DNA from: Vitreoscilla filiformis | Lineage (GTDB): Bacteria > Pseudomonadota > Gammaproteobacteria > Burkholderiales > Burkholderiaceae_C | Direction of reading: 5' to 3' | Assembly (NCBI RefSeq): GCF_002222655.1 | Contig: NZ_CP022423.1 | Span: 1,178,001-1,242,000 of the forward strand | DNA: 64,000 nucleotides | Part shown: positions 1 through 9,524 of the stretch, in pieces | How the letters are laid out: every line of letters begins with the position of its first letter | Position numbering within the stretch: position 1 is the first letter of the stretch | Notes under the pieces: model-generated | Seen by the model: only the letters and a program-made list of their open reading frames with translations | Database searches by the model: none | What the model was told of the DNA's origin: nothing | Position numbers and translations under genes: made by a program

Positions 1-231
1 GGCCTCGATCACACGGGTCAAGGTTTCTTGTTCGAACCCGGCTTCACCTTGCACCGTGGCCACCACGTTGGGGATCAGGTCGGCACGGCGCTGGTACTGG
101 TTGAGAACCTCCGCCCAGGCGGCCTTGCTTTGTTCGTCCAGTTGTTGGAATTGGTTGTAGCCACAGCCGGACAGTGTCAAGCTGCTGGCCAAGACCCAGC
201 CCAACAACCCTGAAGTGCGAAGAGAGCGCAT
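1..231 (-). CDS. lemA: LemA family lipoprotein (partial, N-terminal 77 codons)
   Basis: The minus strand reads a signal peptide ending in a lipobox (TLSGC), then NQFQQLDEQSKAAWAEVLNQ and YQRRADLIPNVVATVQGEAG, the conserved N-terminal half of LemA proteins. The rest lies outside the window. LemA proteins are small envelope coiled-coil proteins of unclear function, often placed beside a TPM-domain protein. The ATG at 231 is chosen because it gives a clean signal peptide; the ATG at 238 is out of frame. The lipid anchor is inferred from the lipobox. The gene is divergent from hemE. Confidence 0.85.
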   Translation of the reverse strand, partial: MRSLRTSGLLGWVLASSLTLSGCGYNQFQQLDEQSKAAWAEVLNQYQRRADLIPNVVATVQGEAGFEQETLTRVIEA

Positions 232-330
232 GAAACATCCTTTCGATGAGAGTGCCGAATCCGGCACATGTTGACATGACCCCTATGGGGATGGGTGGAC
301 AGCCGTCAGAGGCGTCGATAATCGTCCCCC
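232..330. promoter_or_regulatory. Divergent lemA/hemE intergenic region
   Basis: This 99-bp gap must hold both promoters. It contains a small perfect hairpin (GTGCCG-AATC-CGGCAC, 252-267), a TTGACA hexamer at 271-276 and a GATAAT hexamer at 317-322. GATAAT sits so close to the hemE ATG at 331 that transcription from it would start at or next to the start codon, and no Shine-Dalgarno sequence is visible there. This is motif reading only; promoter use is not established. Confidence 0.35.
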
Positions 331-1422
331 ATGTTTGCACCGCTCACCAACGACACCTTCTTGCGCGCCTGCCTGCGCCAGCCGACCGACCACACGCCGA
401 TTTGGCTGATGCGCCAAGCCGGGCGCTACTTGCCGGAATACTGCGCCACACGAGCCCGGGCTGGCAGTTTCATGGGTCTGGCCACGAATGTGGATTACGC
501 CACCGAGGTGACGTTGCAACCGCTGGAGCGCTACCCGCTGGATGCCGCGATTTTGTTTTCGGACATCCTCACGGTGCCGGATGCGATGGGGCTGGGCCTG
601 TCGTTCCAGCAGGGTGAAGGCCCGAAGTTCGCCAAGGTGGTGCGCGACGAGGCCGCTGTGGCCGAGCTGGCCGTGCCCGACATGGAGAAGCTGCGTTATG
701 TGTTCGATGCCGTGACATCGATTCGCAAGGCGCTGAATGGCCGGGTGCCGCTGATCGGCTTCTCGGGCAGCCCGTGGACGCTGGCCTGTTACATGGTCGA
801 AGGCGGTGGGTCGGATGACTACCGCAAGGTCAAGAGCCTGATGTACGCCCGCCCCGATCTGATGCATCGCATCCTGACGGTGAACGCCGATGCCGTGGCC
901 GCCTACCTCAACACCCAGATCGACGCCGGCGCCCAGGCGGTGATGGTGTTTGACAGTTGGGGTGGGGTGCTGGCCGATGGCGCGTTCCAGCAGTTCTCGT
1001 TGGCCTACACCCGTCGCGTGGTGCAACAGTTGCAGCGCGAGAAGGACGGGCAGCGCATCCCGGTGATCGTGTTCACCAAGGGCGGTGGGTTGTGGTTGGA
1101 GCAGATCGCCGAGGTCGGGGCCGACGTGTTGGGGCTCGATTGGACGATGAGCCTGGGCCGTGCCCGCGCCCTGGTGGGTGACCGGGTGGCTTTGCAAGGC
1201 AACCTTGATCCAAATGTGCTGTTTGCGCCGCCGGAGGTTGTCGCTGCCGAAGGGGTGAAGGTGCTGGAAGCTTTTGGCCGTCCGCAACGCGCCGATGGTA
1301 CGTGGGACGGGCACATTTTCAACTTGGGTCACGGCATCAGCCAGTTCACCCCGCCTGAGCATGTAAGCGCCTTGGTCGAGGCGGTGCATGCGCATTCGCG
1401 GCGCCAGCGTCAACCGGCCTGA
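331..1422 (+). CDS. hemE: Uroporphyrinogen decarboxylase
   Basis: This cytosolic haem-pathway enzyme decarboxylates the four acetate side chains of uroporphyrinogen III to give coproporphyrinogen III. The 363-residue product has the usual family length. The active-site signature [10 protein letters not shown] lies at residues 28-37, and the second signature region ([19 protein letters not shown]) follows in the first half. The ATG at 331 is the natural start by length, though its upstream sequence is C-rich and has no ribosome binding site. The stop directly abuts the GTG of priA, so the two are probably co-transcribed. Confidence 0.97.
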   Translation: MFAPLTNDTFLRACLRQPTDHTPIWLMRQAGRYLPEYCATRARAGSFMGLATNVDYATEVTLQPLERYPLDAAILFSDILTVPDAMGLGLSFQQGEGPKFAKVVRDEAAVAELAVPDMEKLRYVFDAVTSIRKALNGRVPLIGFSGSPWTLACYMVEGGGSDDYRKVKSLMYARPDLMHRILTVNADAVAAYLNTQIDAGAQAVMVFDSWGGVLADGAFQQFSLAYTRRVVQQLQREKDGQRIPVIVFTKGGGLWLEQIAEVGADVLGLDWTMSLGRARALVGDRVALQGNLDPNVLFAPPEVVAAEGVKVLEAFGRPQRADGTWDGHIFNLGHGISQFTPPEHVSALVEAVHAHSRRQRQPA

Positions 1423-3513
1423 GTGAGCGCGGAGCGGCCTGCGCGTTGGCGCATCGCGGTCGATGCGCCGCAGCACGTCGGCCTGGGTGATTGGCTGGAT
1501 TACGTCACCGATCTGGCGTTGCAGCCGGGGCAGTTGGTGCGCGTTCCCCTGGGGCAGCGCGAGGTGCTGGGGGTGGTGTGGGCGCCAGTGCCCTCCGATG
1601 CGCCGGTGCCCCCGGGGGTCACGCTGCGGGCGGTGACGCAGGTGTTGGCGCACCTGTCGCCGCTGCCCGAGCGTTGGCGTCAATTGGTGGCGTTCACGGC
1701 GCGGTATTACCAGCGTTCTCTCGGCGAGGTCGCCCTGGCGGTGCTGCCGCCGGAGCTGCGCAAGCTCGACGATGGCGCGCTCCAAAAAAAACAGGCCCGA
1801 TGGTGCAAGAAGCCCCCCATCTCCGCAAACGCTGGGGTGGATGATGCGCTCGGGCCCGCGTTGACCCCCGAGCAGCACGCCGCTGGGGTGGCGCTGGAAG
1901 CTGCGCTGCACGCACCAGAACCCGGGTGTTACGTGCTGCACGGTGTCACGGGGAGCGGCAAGACCGAGGTGTATCTGCGTGCGGCGCAGCAAGCGTTGGC
2001 GCTGGGGCGCCAAGTGCTGGTGCTGGTGCCCGAGATCAACCTCACGCCGCAGTTGGAGGCGCGGTTCATGGCGCGCTTTCCGGGGCGGTGTGTCGTCGCG
2101 CTGCACAGCGGGCTGACGCCGGCGCAGCGTCTGAAACACTGGTGTTTGGCCCACCAAGGGGCAGCCGATTTGGTGCTGGGCACGCGCTTGGCGCTGTTTG
2201 GGTCACTGCCCCGGTTGGGCCTGATCGTGGTCGATGAGGAGCACGATCCGAGTTACAAACAGCAGGACGGCGCACGTTACTCCGCCCGCGATCTGGCGGT
2301 CTACCGGGGACGGCTGGACAAAGTGCCGGTGGTGCTGGGGTCGGCCACACCCTCGCTGGAAAGTTGGCACCATGCGCAAACCGGGCGCTATCGCCTGTTG
2401 ACGATGGCCGAACGCATTGGCCAGGCTCGACTGCCCCGTGTGCGCATTCTCGACATGACCCTGGCCCCACCGAGGGCACCGAACCAGCCGCCTCCTGTGC
2501 TGGCCAAGCCGCTGCTGGACGCCATCCGCGAACGCATGGCGCGTGGGGAGCAAAGCCTGCTGTTCCTGAACCGGCGGGGCTTTGCACCGGTGTTGCAATG
2601 CCAGTGCGGCTGGCGCAGCGGGTGTCCGCATTGCAGTGCGTTTCGGGTGTTTCACAAGCTCGACCGCACGTTGCGCTGCCACCACTGCGGCTTCACCGAG
2701 CGCGTACCGGCTGCCTGCCCGGATTGCGGCAACCTGGACATCCAGCCCATCGGGCGAGGCACCGAGCGCCTAGAAGAGCAGGTGGCCGAGTTGTTGCCCG
2801 AGGCCCGCGTGGCGCGCATCGATGCCGACACCACCCGCCTCAAAGGCACGCTGGAGCAGCAGCTCGCGGCGGTGCATGCGGGGGAGGTGGACATTCTGGT
2901 CGGCACCCAAATGATCACCAAGGGGCACGACTTTCGGCGTGTGACCCTGGTTGCGGCTGTGAATCCGGACAGCGCGTTGTACGCCGCTGACTTCCGGGCG
3001 CCCGAGCGCTTGTTCGCCAGTCTGATGCAAGCGGCGGGGCGGGCGGGGCGTGATGCGGCGGTGGCCTCAGAGGCGGAAATGTGGATCCAAACCTGGACAC
3101 CCGCCCACGCGCTGTTTGCTGCCCTCAAACGGCATGACTTTGCGGCGTTCGCGGCACATCAATTGGCCGAACGGGAGATGGCGGGGCTGCCGCCGTTTGC
3201 CCATCTGGCGCTGTTACGGTGCGAGGCCCGGGAGCCCGAGGCCGCCGAAGGTTTTTTGCAGGCTGCGCGTGACGTCGCACAAGCCATGCTGGACGCCCAT
3301 CCCGATGCGGCGGCTGAGTTGATGCTGTACGCCCCAGTGCCACCGGCCATCGCCAAGGTGGCAGGTTTTGAGCGGCGCCAGATGCTGGTGGAAGCCAGTG
3401 CGCGGCCCTGGCTCCAGCAGTTGTTGGCCCAGTGGTTACCGCAGTTGCATGCGCTGCGTGCGCAGTTCAAGGTGGTGCGGTGGGCGGTGGATGTGGATCC
3501 GCTGTCGATTTGA
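1423..3513 (+). CDS. priA: Primosomal protein N' (replication restart helicase PriA)
   Basis: PriA is a 3'-5' superfamily 2 DNA helicase that recognises abandoned replication forks and reloads the replisome. The 696-residue product has the N-terminal DNA-binding region, Walker A GVTGSGKT at 174-181, the DEEHD box at 271-275, and a cysteine-rich zinc-binding insert (CQCGWRSGCPHC, then CHHC and CPDC pairs) around 390-440. The helicase motif VGTQMITKGHDF follows. The GTG start begins immediately after the hemE stop. A lysine-rich stretch near residues 123-130 is the only oddity. Confidence 0.97.
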   Translation: MSAERPARWRIAVDAPQHVGLGDWLDYVTDLALQPGQLVRVPLGQREVLGVVWAPVPSDAPVPPGVTLRAVTQVLAHLSPLPERWRQLVAFTARYYQRSLGEVALAVLPPELRKLDDGALQKKQARWCKKPPISANAGVDDALGPALTPEQHAAGVALEAALHAPEPGCYVLHGVTGSGKTEVYLRAAQQALALGRQVLVLVPEINLTPQLEARFMARFPGRCVVALHSGLTPAQRLKHWCLAHQGAADLVLGTRLALFGSLPRLGLIVVDEEHDPSYKQQDGARYSARDLAVYRGRLDKVPVVLGSATPSLESWHHAQTGRYRLLTMAERIGQARLPRVRILDMTLAPPRAPNQPPPVLAKPLLDAIRERMARGEQSLLFLNRRGFAPVLQCQCGWRSGCPHCSAFRVFHKLDRTLRCHHCGFTERVPAACPDCGNLDIQPIGRGTERLEEQVAELLPEARVARIDADTTRLKGTLEQQLAAVHAGEVDILVGTQMITKGHDFRRVTLVAAVNPDSALYAADFRAPERLFASLMQAAGRAGRDAAVASEAEMWIQTWTPAHALFAALKRHDFAAFAAHQLAEREMAGLPPFAHLALLRCEAREPEAAEGFLQAARDVAQAMLDAHPDAAAELMLYAPVPPAIAKVAGFERRQMLVEASARPWLQQLLAQWLPQLHALRAQFKVVRWAVDVDPLSI

Positions 3514-3520
3514 GTAAAAA

Positions 3521-3547
3521 AAATCGCCCGGCAAGGCCGGGCGATTT
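3521..3547. terminator. Bidirectional terminator between priA and actP
   Basis: A perfect 12-bp stem (AAATCGCCCGGC / GCCGGGCGATTT) with a 3-nt loop is preceded by a run of A on the plus strand. It lies between the convergent ends of priA and actP. The A/T-flanked GC stem would terminate the leftward actP transcript well and may also serve priA. Confidence 0.85.
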
Positions 3548-3573
3548 CATGGGGAGGTTACGTCAGGTGGGGA

Positions 3574-5376
3574 TCAGTGACCCGAAGCACCCGCAGCACC
3601 CAGACCGGTTTCCGAACGCACTTGTTGTGCTTCGAAGTCGGCACGTTCCTTCTTGGCTTGGTCGCTGTTGTCCAGGATGGAGAACAGCCACACGCCCACG
3701 AAGCCGATGGTCATCGAGAACAGAGCCGGCGAGCTGTATTGGAACCAGGCCGAGCCCTTCGGGTAACCCAGGGTGGCTTCCCACACAGCCGGGGACACCA
3801 CGGTCAGGGCCACCGAGCTGAACAAGCCCAAGAAGCCACCGATCACGGCACCCTTGGTCGTGCAGCCCTTCCACATCATCGACAGGAACAGCACCGGGAA
3901 GTTGGCCGAAGCAGCGATCGCGAAGGCCAGCGACACCATGAAGGCGATGTTCTGCTTCTCGAAGGCAATGCCCAGCGTCACAGCCAGAGCGCCCAGGGCC
4001 AGGGTGGTGATGCGCGAGACCTTCAGTTCCGAAGCGCTGTCAGCCTTGCCTTGCTTGAAGACGGTGGCGTACAGGTCATGCGACACCGCCGAAGCGCCCG
4101 ACAGCGTCAGACCGGCAACCACCGCCAGGATGGTGGCGAAGGCCACAGCCGAGATGAAGCCGAAGAACACGTCACCGCCGACCACCTTGGCCACCAGCAC
4201 AGCCGCCATGTTGGCACCGCCCTTGATGGCACCCTTGGCATCCAAGAACTCCGGATTGGTCAGCACCATGGTCATGGCACCGAAACCGATGATGAAGATC
4301 AGGATGTAGAAGTAGCCGATCCAGGTGGTGGCCCAGAACACCGACTTGCGGGCTTCCTTGGCATCAGGCACCGTGAAGAAGCGCATCAGGATGTGCGGCA
4401 GACCCGCAGTACCGAACATCAGCGCCATGCCGAAGCTGATGGCAGAGACCGGATCCTTGATGAAACCGCCCGGGCCCATGATGGACAGGCCGTTCTTCTC
4501 CGGGTTCATGGCTTCGGCAGCGCTGGCCATCTTGGCAGCGCTGGCAGCCAGTTCTGGCGTGGATGCAGCCGCAGCAGCACTGGCCGCTGCCGCGATGGCG
4601 GCGGTCTTGGCGGTTGCAGCCAGGGCCGTCTTCACTTCAACGCCCTTGGCGAACAGCGCTTCCGGCGAGAAACCGAACTGCGCCATCACCATGATGGCCA
4701 TGAACGTCACGCCCGACAGCAGCAAGCAGGCCTTGATGATCTGCACCCAGGTGGTCGCGGTCATGCCACCGAAGAGCACGTAGACCATCATCAGCACGCC
4801 CACCAGCACCACGGCCATCCAGTAGTCCAGGCCGAACAGCAGCTTGATCAGCGAGCCGGCACCCACCATCTGGGCGATCAGGTAGAAGGCCACCACCACC
4901 AGCGTGCCGGAAGCAGCGAAGGCGCGGATCGGGGTTTGCTTGAAGCGGTAACCGGCCACGTCGGCGAAGGTGAACTTGCCGAGGTTACGCAGGCGCTCTG
5001 CCATCAAGAAGGTGATGATGGGCCAGCCGACCAAGAAGCCGATCGAGTAGATCAGGCCATCGTAGCCCGAGGCCATCACGGCTGCCGAGATGCCCAGGAA
5101 CGAGGCGGCGGACATGTAGTCCCCCGCGATCGCCAGGCCGTTCTGGAAGCCGGTGATGCCGCCGCCGCCGGTGTAGAAGTCAGCAGCCGAGCGGGTCTTG
5201 GCAGCGGCCCATTTGGTGATCCAGAGGGTGCCCGCCACGAAGATGGCGAACATCATGATGGCGGTCCAGTTGGTCGCCTGCTTGGTGGTCTGGCCCAGGT
5301 CAGCGCCTGCTGCCAGCACAGAGCCGGCGGCCATCAGGCCGCCGATCAGTGCGAGAAATTGGGTAGTGCGCTTCAC
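3574..5376 (-). CDS. actP: Cation/acetate symporter ActP
   Basis: This is a sodium:solute symporter family permease, probably taking up acetate or other short monocarboxylates across the inner membrane. The 600-residue protein has an N-terminal signal-like helix, then the [20 protein letters not shown] motif and [14 protein letters not shown] typical of ActP/YjcG, and about 13 membrane helices. The GTG start at 5376 overlaps the yjcH stop (GTGA), implying translational coupling. An alanine-rich insertion of about 40 residues ([18 protein letters not shown] and on) precedes the [13 protein letters not shown] segment. Substrate is inferred from the family and the yjcH partner. Confidence 0.93.
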   Translation of the reverse strand: MKRTTQFLALIGGLMAAGSVLAAGADLGQTTKQATNWTAIMMFAIFVAGTLWITKWAAAKTRSAADFYTGGGGITGFQNGLAIAGDYMSAASFLGISAAVMASGYDGLIYSIGFLVGWPIITFLMAERLRNLGKFTFADVAGYRFKQTPIRAFAASGTLVVVAFYLIAQMVGAGSLIKLLFGLDYWMAVVLVGVLMMVYVLFGGMTATTWVQIIKACLLLSGVTFMAIMVMAQFGFSPEALFAKGVEVKTALAATAKTAAIAAAASAAAAASTPELAASAAKMASAAEAMNPEKNGLSIMGPGGFIKDPVSAISFGMALMFGTAGLPHILMRFFTVPDAKEARKSVFWATTWIGYFYILIFIIGFGAMTMVLTNPEFLDAKGAIKGGANMAAVLVAKVVGGDVFFGFISAVAFATILAVVAGLTLSGASAVSHDLYATVFKQGKADSASELKVSRITTLALGALAVTLGIAFEKQNIAFMVSLAFAIAASANFPVLFLSMMWKGCTTKGAVIGGFLGLFSSVALTVVSPAVWEATLGYPKGSAWFQYSSPALFSMTIGFVGVWLFSILDNSDQAKKERADFEAQQVRSETGLGAAGASGH

Positions 5377-5684
5377 TTGTTGACTTCCTCGGCCAGGATT
5401 TGCTTGGTCAGTTCGTCGTACTCGCTGTTGGCGCGACGCACGTAGATGCCCGTGATCACGATAGTGAACACGATCACACCCATGCCGATGGGGATGCCGA
5501 TGGTGGTGACACCACTGCCCAACGGTTGTGCCAGAAACGACTTGTTGAAAGCAATCAGGGCGATGTAGCCGTAATAAACGACCAGCATCAGGATCGTCAG
5601 CATCCAGCCGAACGAACTGCGCTTGGCTTTGAGTTGTTGGTATTTCGGATTCTTCTGAATCCGGGCGACCACAGGATCGGTCAT
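5373..5684 (-). CDS. yjcH: DUF485 membrane protein YjcH
   Basis: This 103-residue inner-membrane protein has two hydrophobic helices ([20 protein letters not shown] and [19 protein letters not shown]), as in the DUF485 family. Family members are almost always encoded just upstream of actP and are thought to assist it. The ATG at 5684 is chosen over a GTG at 5693 because GGAGGAG lies 8 nt before it but touches the GTG. The stop overlaps the actP start by 4 nt. Confidence 0.92.
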   Translation of the reverse strand: MTDPVVARIQKNPKYQQLKAKRSSFGWMLTILMLVVYYGYIALIAFNKSFLAQPLGSGVTTIGIPIGMGVIVFTIVITGIYVRRANSEYDELTKQILAEEVNK

Positions 5685-5912
5685 TTGTCTCACTCCTCCG
5701 GAGAAGGTTGAACACCGGCCAGCAGTCGGGGACGAACTGCTGCTTGCAGGCCTGTGTATAAATTGACTCTGACCGCTGGCTGACCCGTTCTATAACGTTG
5801 CAATGATGTAATTGATAAATCGCAATTGGAAGAAGTGTCATGAAAATGACGCCTAAGCCGGGGGTTTTCGCGGCATTTCGCTATCATCGTCGCCCTTCTC
5901 TCCAGGTTCACC
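5685..5912. promoter_or_regulatory. Divergent yjcH/rep intergenic region
   Basis: This 228-bp spacer is AT-richer than its surroundings at 5750-5840 and must hold promoters for yjcH-actP (leftward) and the helicase (rightward). A strong GGAGGAG ribosome binding site for yjcH is visible at its left end. I see no clear operator or sigma-54 motif. Confidence 0.4.
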
Positions 5913-7976
5913 ATGTCTCAGACCGTTTCTGTCCCCGCTACCCTCAACCCCGCGCAGATGGAGGCGGTCAACTACCTCTCAGGGCCTTCCCTGGTGCTGG
6001 CAGGGGCCGGATCAGGGAAAACACGGGTCATCACTTACAAGATTGCTCGGCTTTTACTGACGGGCATGCTGCCCCGGCGCATCGCCGCCATCACCTTCAC
6101 CAACAAAGCGGCGCTGGAAATGCGTGAGCGCGCCCGAGATTTGGTTGGCAAGATGGCCAAAGATTTGGCCATCAGCACGTTCCACAGCCTGGGTGTGCGG
6201 ATGCTGCGTGAGGATGGTGAGCGCTTAGGGCTGAAGCCGCAGTTCTCTATCCTGGATGCGGATGATGTGTTAGGCGTGTTGCGTGATGCTGGCAGTTGCA
6301 CCGATAACAAACTGGCCCGCCAATGGCAGTGGACGATCAGCTTGTGGAAAAACCAAGGGTTGAACAGCGATCAGGCTTTGGCGGCAGCCGCCAATGACGA
6401 GGAACAGGTGGCCGCCAAAGTCATGAAGCTGTACGAAGAGCGCCTGACGGCCTATCAGGCGGTGGACTTTGACGACCTCATCAGCCTGCCCTTGAAACTG
6501 TTGCGCACCGATGAAGAAGCCCGCGCCAAGTGGCAACGCCAGTTCGGCCACATCTTGGTGGACGAGTACCAAGACACCAATGCCGTGCAATACGAGTTGC
6601 TGAAGTGTTTGGTGGATCACCCCGACGCACAACGGCGCGGCATGTTCACGGCGGTGGGCGACGATGACCAAAGCATCTACGGTTGGCGCGGCGCCACCAT
6701 CGAAAACCTGCGGCGGTTGCCAGAAGATTTTCCGCAGCTCAAGGTGATTCCGTTGGAGCAGAACTACCGCTCGACTTGCGCCATCTTGCGGGCAGCCAAC
6801 GAGGTGATCGCGGCCAATCCCAAGCTGTTCCCCAAAAAGCTGTGGAGCGACAAAGGCGAGGGCGAGCCCGTGCGCGTGATGGCGTGCGACAGCGAAGAAC
6901 ATGAAGCCGAGCGGGCCGTGGCGCGCATCCAAGCTTTGCGGGCGCAAGACCCGAAACTGGCCTTCAGCGATTTTGCGGTGCTGTACCGCACCAATTTTCA
7001 ATCGCGGATCTTGGAGCAGAAACTGCGTGCGGCCCAGGTGCCCTACAAGGTGTCGGGGGGGCAGAGTTTTTTCGACCGGGCAGAAATCAAAGATCTGTGC
7101 GCTTGGCTGCGCTTGTTGGTGAACCAAGACGACGATCCCGCGTTTTTGCGCGCCGTGACCACGCCCAAGCGAGGCATCGGTCACACCACATTGGGCAAGT
7201 TGGGTGAGTTTTCGGCGCGGTGGAAGGTGAGTTTGTTTGAAGCGCTGTTCTCGGAGAGCTTGACGGCCAGCTTGGGTGCCAAAGCCCTCGGTGGGCTGCA
7301 TGAGTTTGGTCGTTACGTCAACGAGCTGGAATACAAAGCCCGGCACACCCAGGGCAGCGAGGCGGCGCGGGCCTTGCTGCTGGCGTGGCTCCAAGACATC
7401 GGCTACGAGCAGCACCTCTACGACAGCGAGGACAGCAGCAAACTCGCCGCTGCACGCTGGACGAACGTGCTCGACTTTGTCGAATGGGTGGCCAAACGCT
7501 GCGGGGGCGACATTGAAGCCGATGGCGGCGCCACCTTCGAAAGCGAACAAAAAACCGTGCTGGATGTGGCGCAAACCATCAGTGTCATCCTCAGCTTGGC
7601 CGAGCGTGGGGAGGAGCAGGATGTGGTCACCCTCACCACCTTGCACGCTTCCAAAGGTTTGGAGTGGCCGCATGTCGTGCTGGCGGGGGTGAACGAAGGC
7701 ATCCTGCCTTTCAAGAGCGAGGGCGAGGACATGACGCCGCAACGCCTCGAAGAAGAACGCCGTTTGATGTACGTGGGCATCACCCGGGCTCAAAAGTCGT
7801 TGGTGGTGAGCACGCTGCGCCGGCGCAAGAAGGGGCGTGAAATCGTTGCGGGGGTGCCCAGTCGTTTCATCGCCGAAATGAAGCTCGACCAAGTGCCACA
7901 GGCCGAAGATCCGAAAGAGCGGCTCAAGCGACTGCGGGCCGATTTGGCAGCCCGGGTCGCGCAGAAACCAGTGTGA
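5913..7976 (+). CDS. rep: UvrD/Rep-family DNA helicase, Rep type
   Basis: This superfamily 1A 3'-5' helicase helps replication forks past bound proteins. The 687-residue product has the Q-motif region LNPAQMEAVNY, Walker A GAGSGKT at 31-37, motif Ib TFHSLGVRMLR, Walker B DEYQDT at 217-222, motif III GDDDQSIYGWRGA, motif IV and V boxes, and motif VI RRLMYVGITRAQ. The opening residues and overall length fit Rep better than UvrD (about 720) or PcrA. It stands alone as a transcription unit. The Rep versus UvrD label is inferred from the N-terminus and length. Confidence 0.9.
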   Translation: MSQTVSVPATLNPAQMEAVNYLSGPSLVLAGAGSGKTRVITYKIARLLLTGMLPRRIAAITFTNKAALEMRERARDLVGKMAKDLAISTFHSLGVRMLREDGERLGLKPQFSILDADDVLGVLRDAGSCTDNKLARQWQWTISLWKNQGLNSDQALAAAANDEEQVAAKVMKLYEERLTAYQAVDFDDLISLPLKLLRTDEEARAKWQRQFGHILVDEYQDTNAVQYELLKCLVDHPDAQRRGMFTAVGDDDQSIYGWRGATIENLRRLPEDFPQLKVIPLEQNYRSTCAILRAANEVIAANPKLFPKKLWSDKGEGEPVRVMACDSEEHEAERAVARIQALRAQDPKLAFSDFAVLYRTNFQSRILEQKLRAAQVPYKVSGGQSFFDRAEIKDLCAWLRLLVNQDDDPAFLRAVTTPKRGIGHTTLGKLGEFSARWKVSLFEALFSESLTASLGAKALGGLHEFGRYVNELEYKARHTQGSEAARALLLAWLQDIGYEQHLYDSEDSSKLAAARWTNVLDFVEWVAKRCGGDIEADGGATFESEQKTVLDVAQTISVILSLAERGEEQDVVTLTTLHASKGLEWPHVVLAGVNEGILPFKSEGEDMTPQRLEEERRLMYVGITRAQKSLVVSTLRRRKKGREIVAGVPSRFIAEMKLDQVPQAEDPKERLKRLRADLAARVAQKPV

Positions 7977-8061
7977 TGGGCACAAGTGCTTCACAGACGG
8001 GCGTTAGCCTGTCGGCCCGTTGTGAAAAACCAAAGCGTGCTGCAAAAGCAGGGGGTGTGTG

Positions 8062-9522
8062 ATGAACCGTGTGCGGTTGTGGGTGTCGGCCTTGATGGAT
8101 TGGCTGCCGACGCTGGGTGGGTTTGTCGTGGTGGTGGCGCTGTCGTTGGGGCTGTCCTTCTGGTGGCTCGATCCCATGCCCCCTCGAAAATTGGTGCTGG
8201 CCACGGCCACCGAGCAGAGCGCTTACCACGTCTTGGGTCAGCAGTACCGGGACATGCTGCGCGCCTACGGGGTGGAGGTCGATGTCAAAGTGACCGGCGG
8301 GACAGCGCAAAACCTTCACCAATTGATGGGGGATGAAACTCGCGTGGATGTGGCGTTTCTACAAGGGGGCGTCGCGCACGCCGTCCTTCCTCAGAGCCAA
8401 GAAGGGGCCATGGGGGGGCTGACGTCACTCGGCGGGCTGTTTGTGGAGCCGGTTTGGGTGTTCTATCGGGAGGACAGTGCCATTCGGTTGCTGGGCGGGT
8501 GTCAGGACGGGGCTTCGAAAGAAGATGGACGGACGCAACCGGGTGCGCGCCGCGTCAAACTGCAACTGGCCGCTGCTTCTGTGCCGACACCCGGCAAAGT
8601 GGTGGCCGATCAGTGTGGGGTGCTGCCTGGCTTGCACGCTTTGAGAGGATGGCGTGTCAACGTGGGTGTGGAAGGCAGCGGCCCCCAGGTGCTGAGTCAG
8701 CAACTGCTGGCGGCTGTGGGTTTGGGGCCGAACGATTTGACTTTGTCCCACTTGGCCAACACGCCGGGGGTGGTTTCGTTGCTGGAGGGGCGCCAAGATG
8801 CCATGGTGTTCGTGTCAGCGCCGGACGCCCCCCTGATTCAGATGTTGTTGCAAACCCCCGGCATCCGCCTGATGGCGTTTGAGCAAGCGCAGGCGTTCAC
8901 CCGCAAGCTGCCTTTTTTGAGTGCGGTCACCTTGCCGCGTGGTGTCGTTGACTTGGGGCGTGACTTGCCGGCACAGGAAGTGCCCCTCATTGCGACCACC
9001 GCCACGCTGGTGGCCCGCGAAGGGGTGCATCCTGCCTTGATCCAGTTGCTGATGCAGGCCGCAGCCCGCGTCCATGGCCGCTCGGGATGGTTTGCCAACG
9101 CGGGGGAGTTCCCACGTTCCGAACGTTCGTTCTTCCCGTTGTCCGACGAGGCGGCGCGTTACTACAAGAGTGGCCGTCCGTGGTTACAGCGCTATCTGCC
9201 GTTTTGGTTGAGCAACCTGGTGGATCGCATGTGGGTCATGATGCTGTCGATCATGGTGGTGCTGATCCCGCTGTCGCGCCTGGTGCCGCCGCTGTACGTG
9301 TTCCAAGTGCGCTCGCGCATCTTCCGCTGGTATGCCCGTCTGCGGGAAGTGGAAACCGCCAGCGCACAACCCAACGCCGATGTGTCGGCGTTGTTGTCCA
9401 ATTTGCAGGAGCTGGAGCGCACGGCGGCGTCCATTCAGGTGCCGCTGTCCTACACCGAGGAGCTGTATGCCCTGCGCCAGCACATCGACATGGTGCGGGA
9501 GCGCATCACCAAGTCTGCCTGA
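8062..9522 (+). CDS. TAXI-family TRAP transporter solute-binding protein
   Basis: The protein opens with a membrane anchor (WLPTLGGFVVVVALSLGLSF) and continues as a TAXI-type periplasmic binding domain: KLVLATATEQSAYHVLGQQY, then VKVTGGTAQNLHQLMGDE and VDVAFLQGG, which in this family form the ligand site. A second hydrophobic helix (DRMWVMMLSIMVVLIPLSRL) lies near residue 400, followed by a cytoplasmic tail that looks coiled. At 486 residues it is longer than plain TAXI receptors (about 320). No TRAP permease gene is nearby, so it may be a sensor or an orphan receptor. The ATG at 8062 is preferred to the GTG at 8059. Confidence 0.8.
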   Translation: MNRVRLWVSALMDWLPTLGGFVVVVALSLGLSFWWLDPMPPRKLVLATATEQSAYHVLGQQYRDMLRAYGVEVDVKVTGGTAQNLHQLMGDETRVDVAFLQGGVAHAVLPQSQEGAMGGLTSLGGLFVEPVWVFYREDSAIRLLGGCQDGASKEDGRTQPGARRVKLQLAAASVPTPGKVVADQCGVLPGLHALRGWRVNVGVEGSGPQVLSQQLLAAVGLGPNDLTLSHLANTPGVVSLLEGRQDAMVFVSAPDAPLIQMLLQTPGIRLMAFEQAQAFTRKLPFLSAVTLPRGVVDLGRDLPAQEVPLIATTATLVAREGVHPALIQLLMQAAARVHGRSGWFANAGEFPRSERSFFPLSDEAARYYKSGRPWLQRYLPFWLSNLVDRMWVMMLSIMVVLIPLSRLVPPLYVFQVRSRIFRWYARLREVETASAQPNADVSALLSNLQELERTAASIQVPLSYTEELYALRQHIDMVRERITKSA

Positions 9523-9524
9523 GC

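Noticed and set aside
283..2157. A 624-codon open frame on the minus strand
   Set aside because: It is antisense to hemE and priA, both of which have full family motifs.
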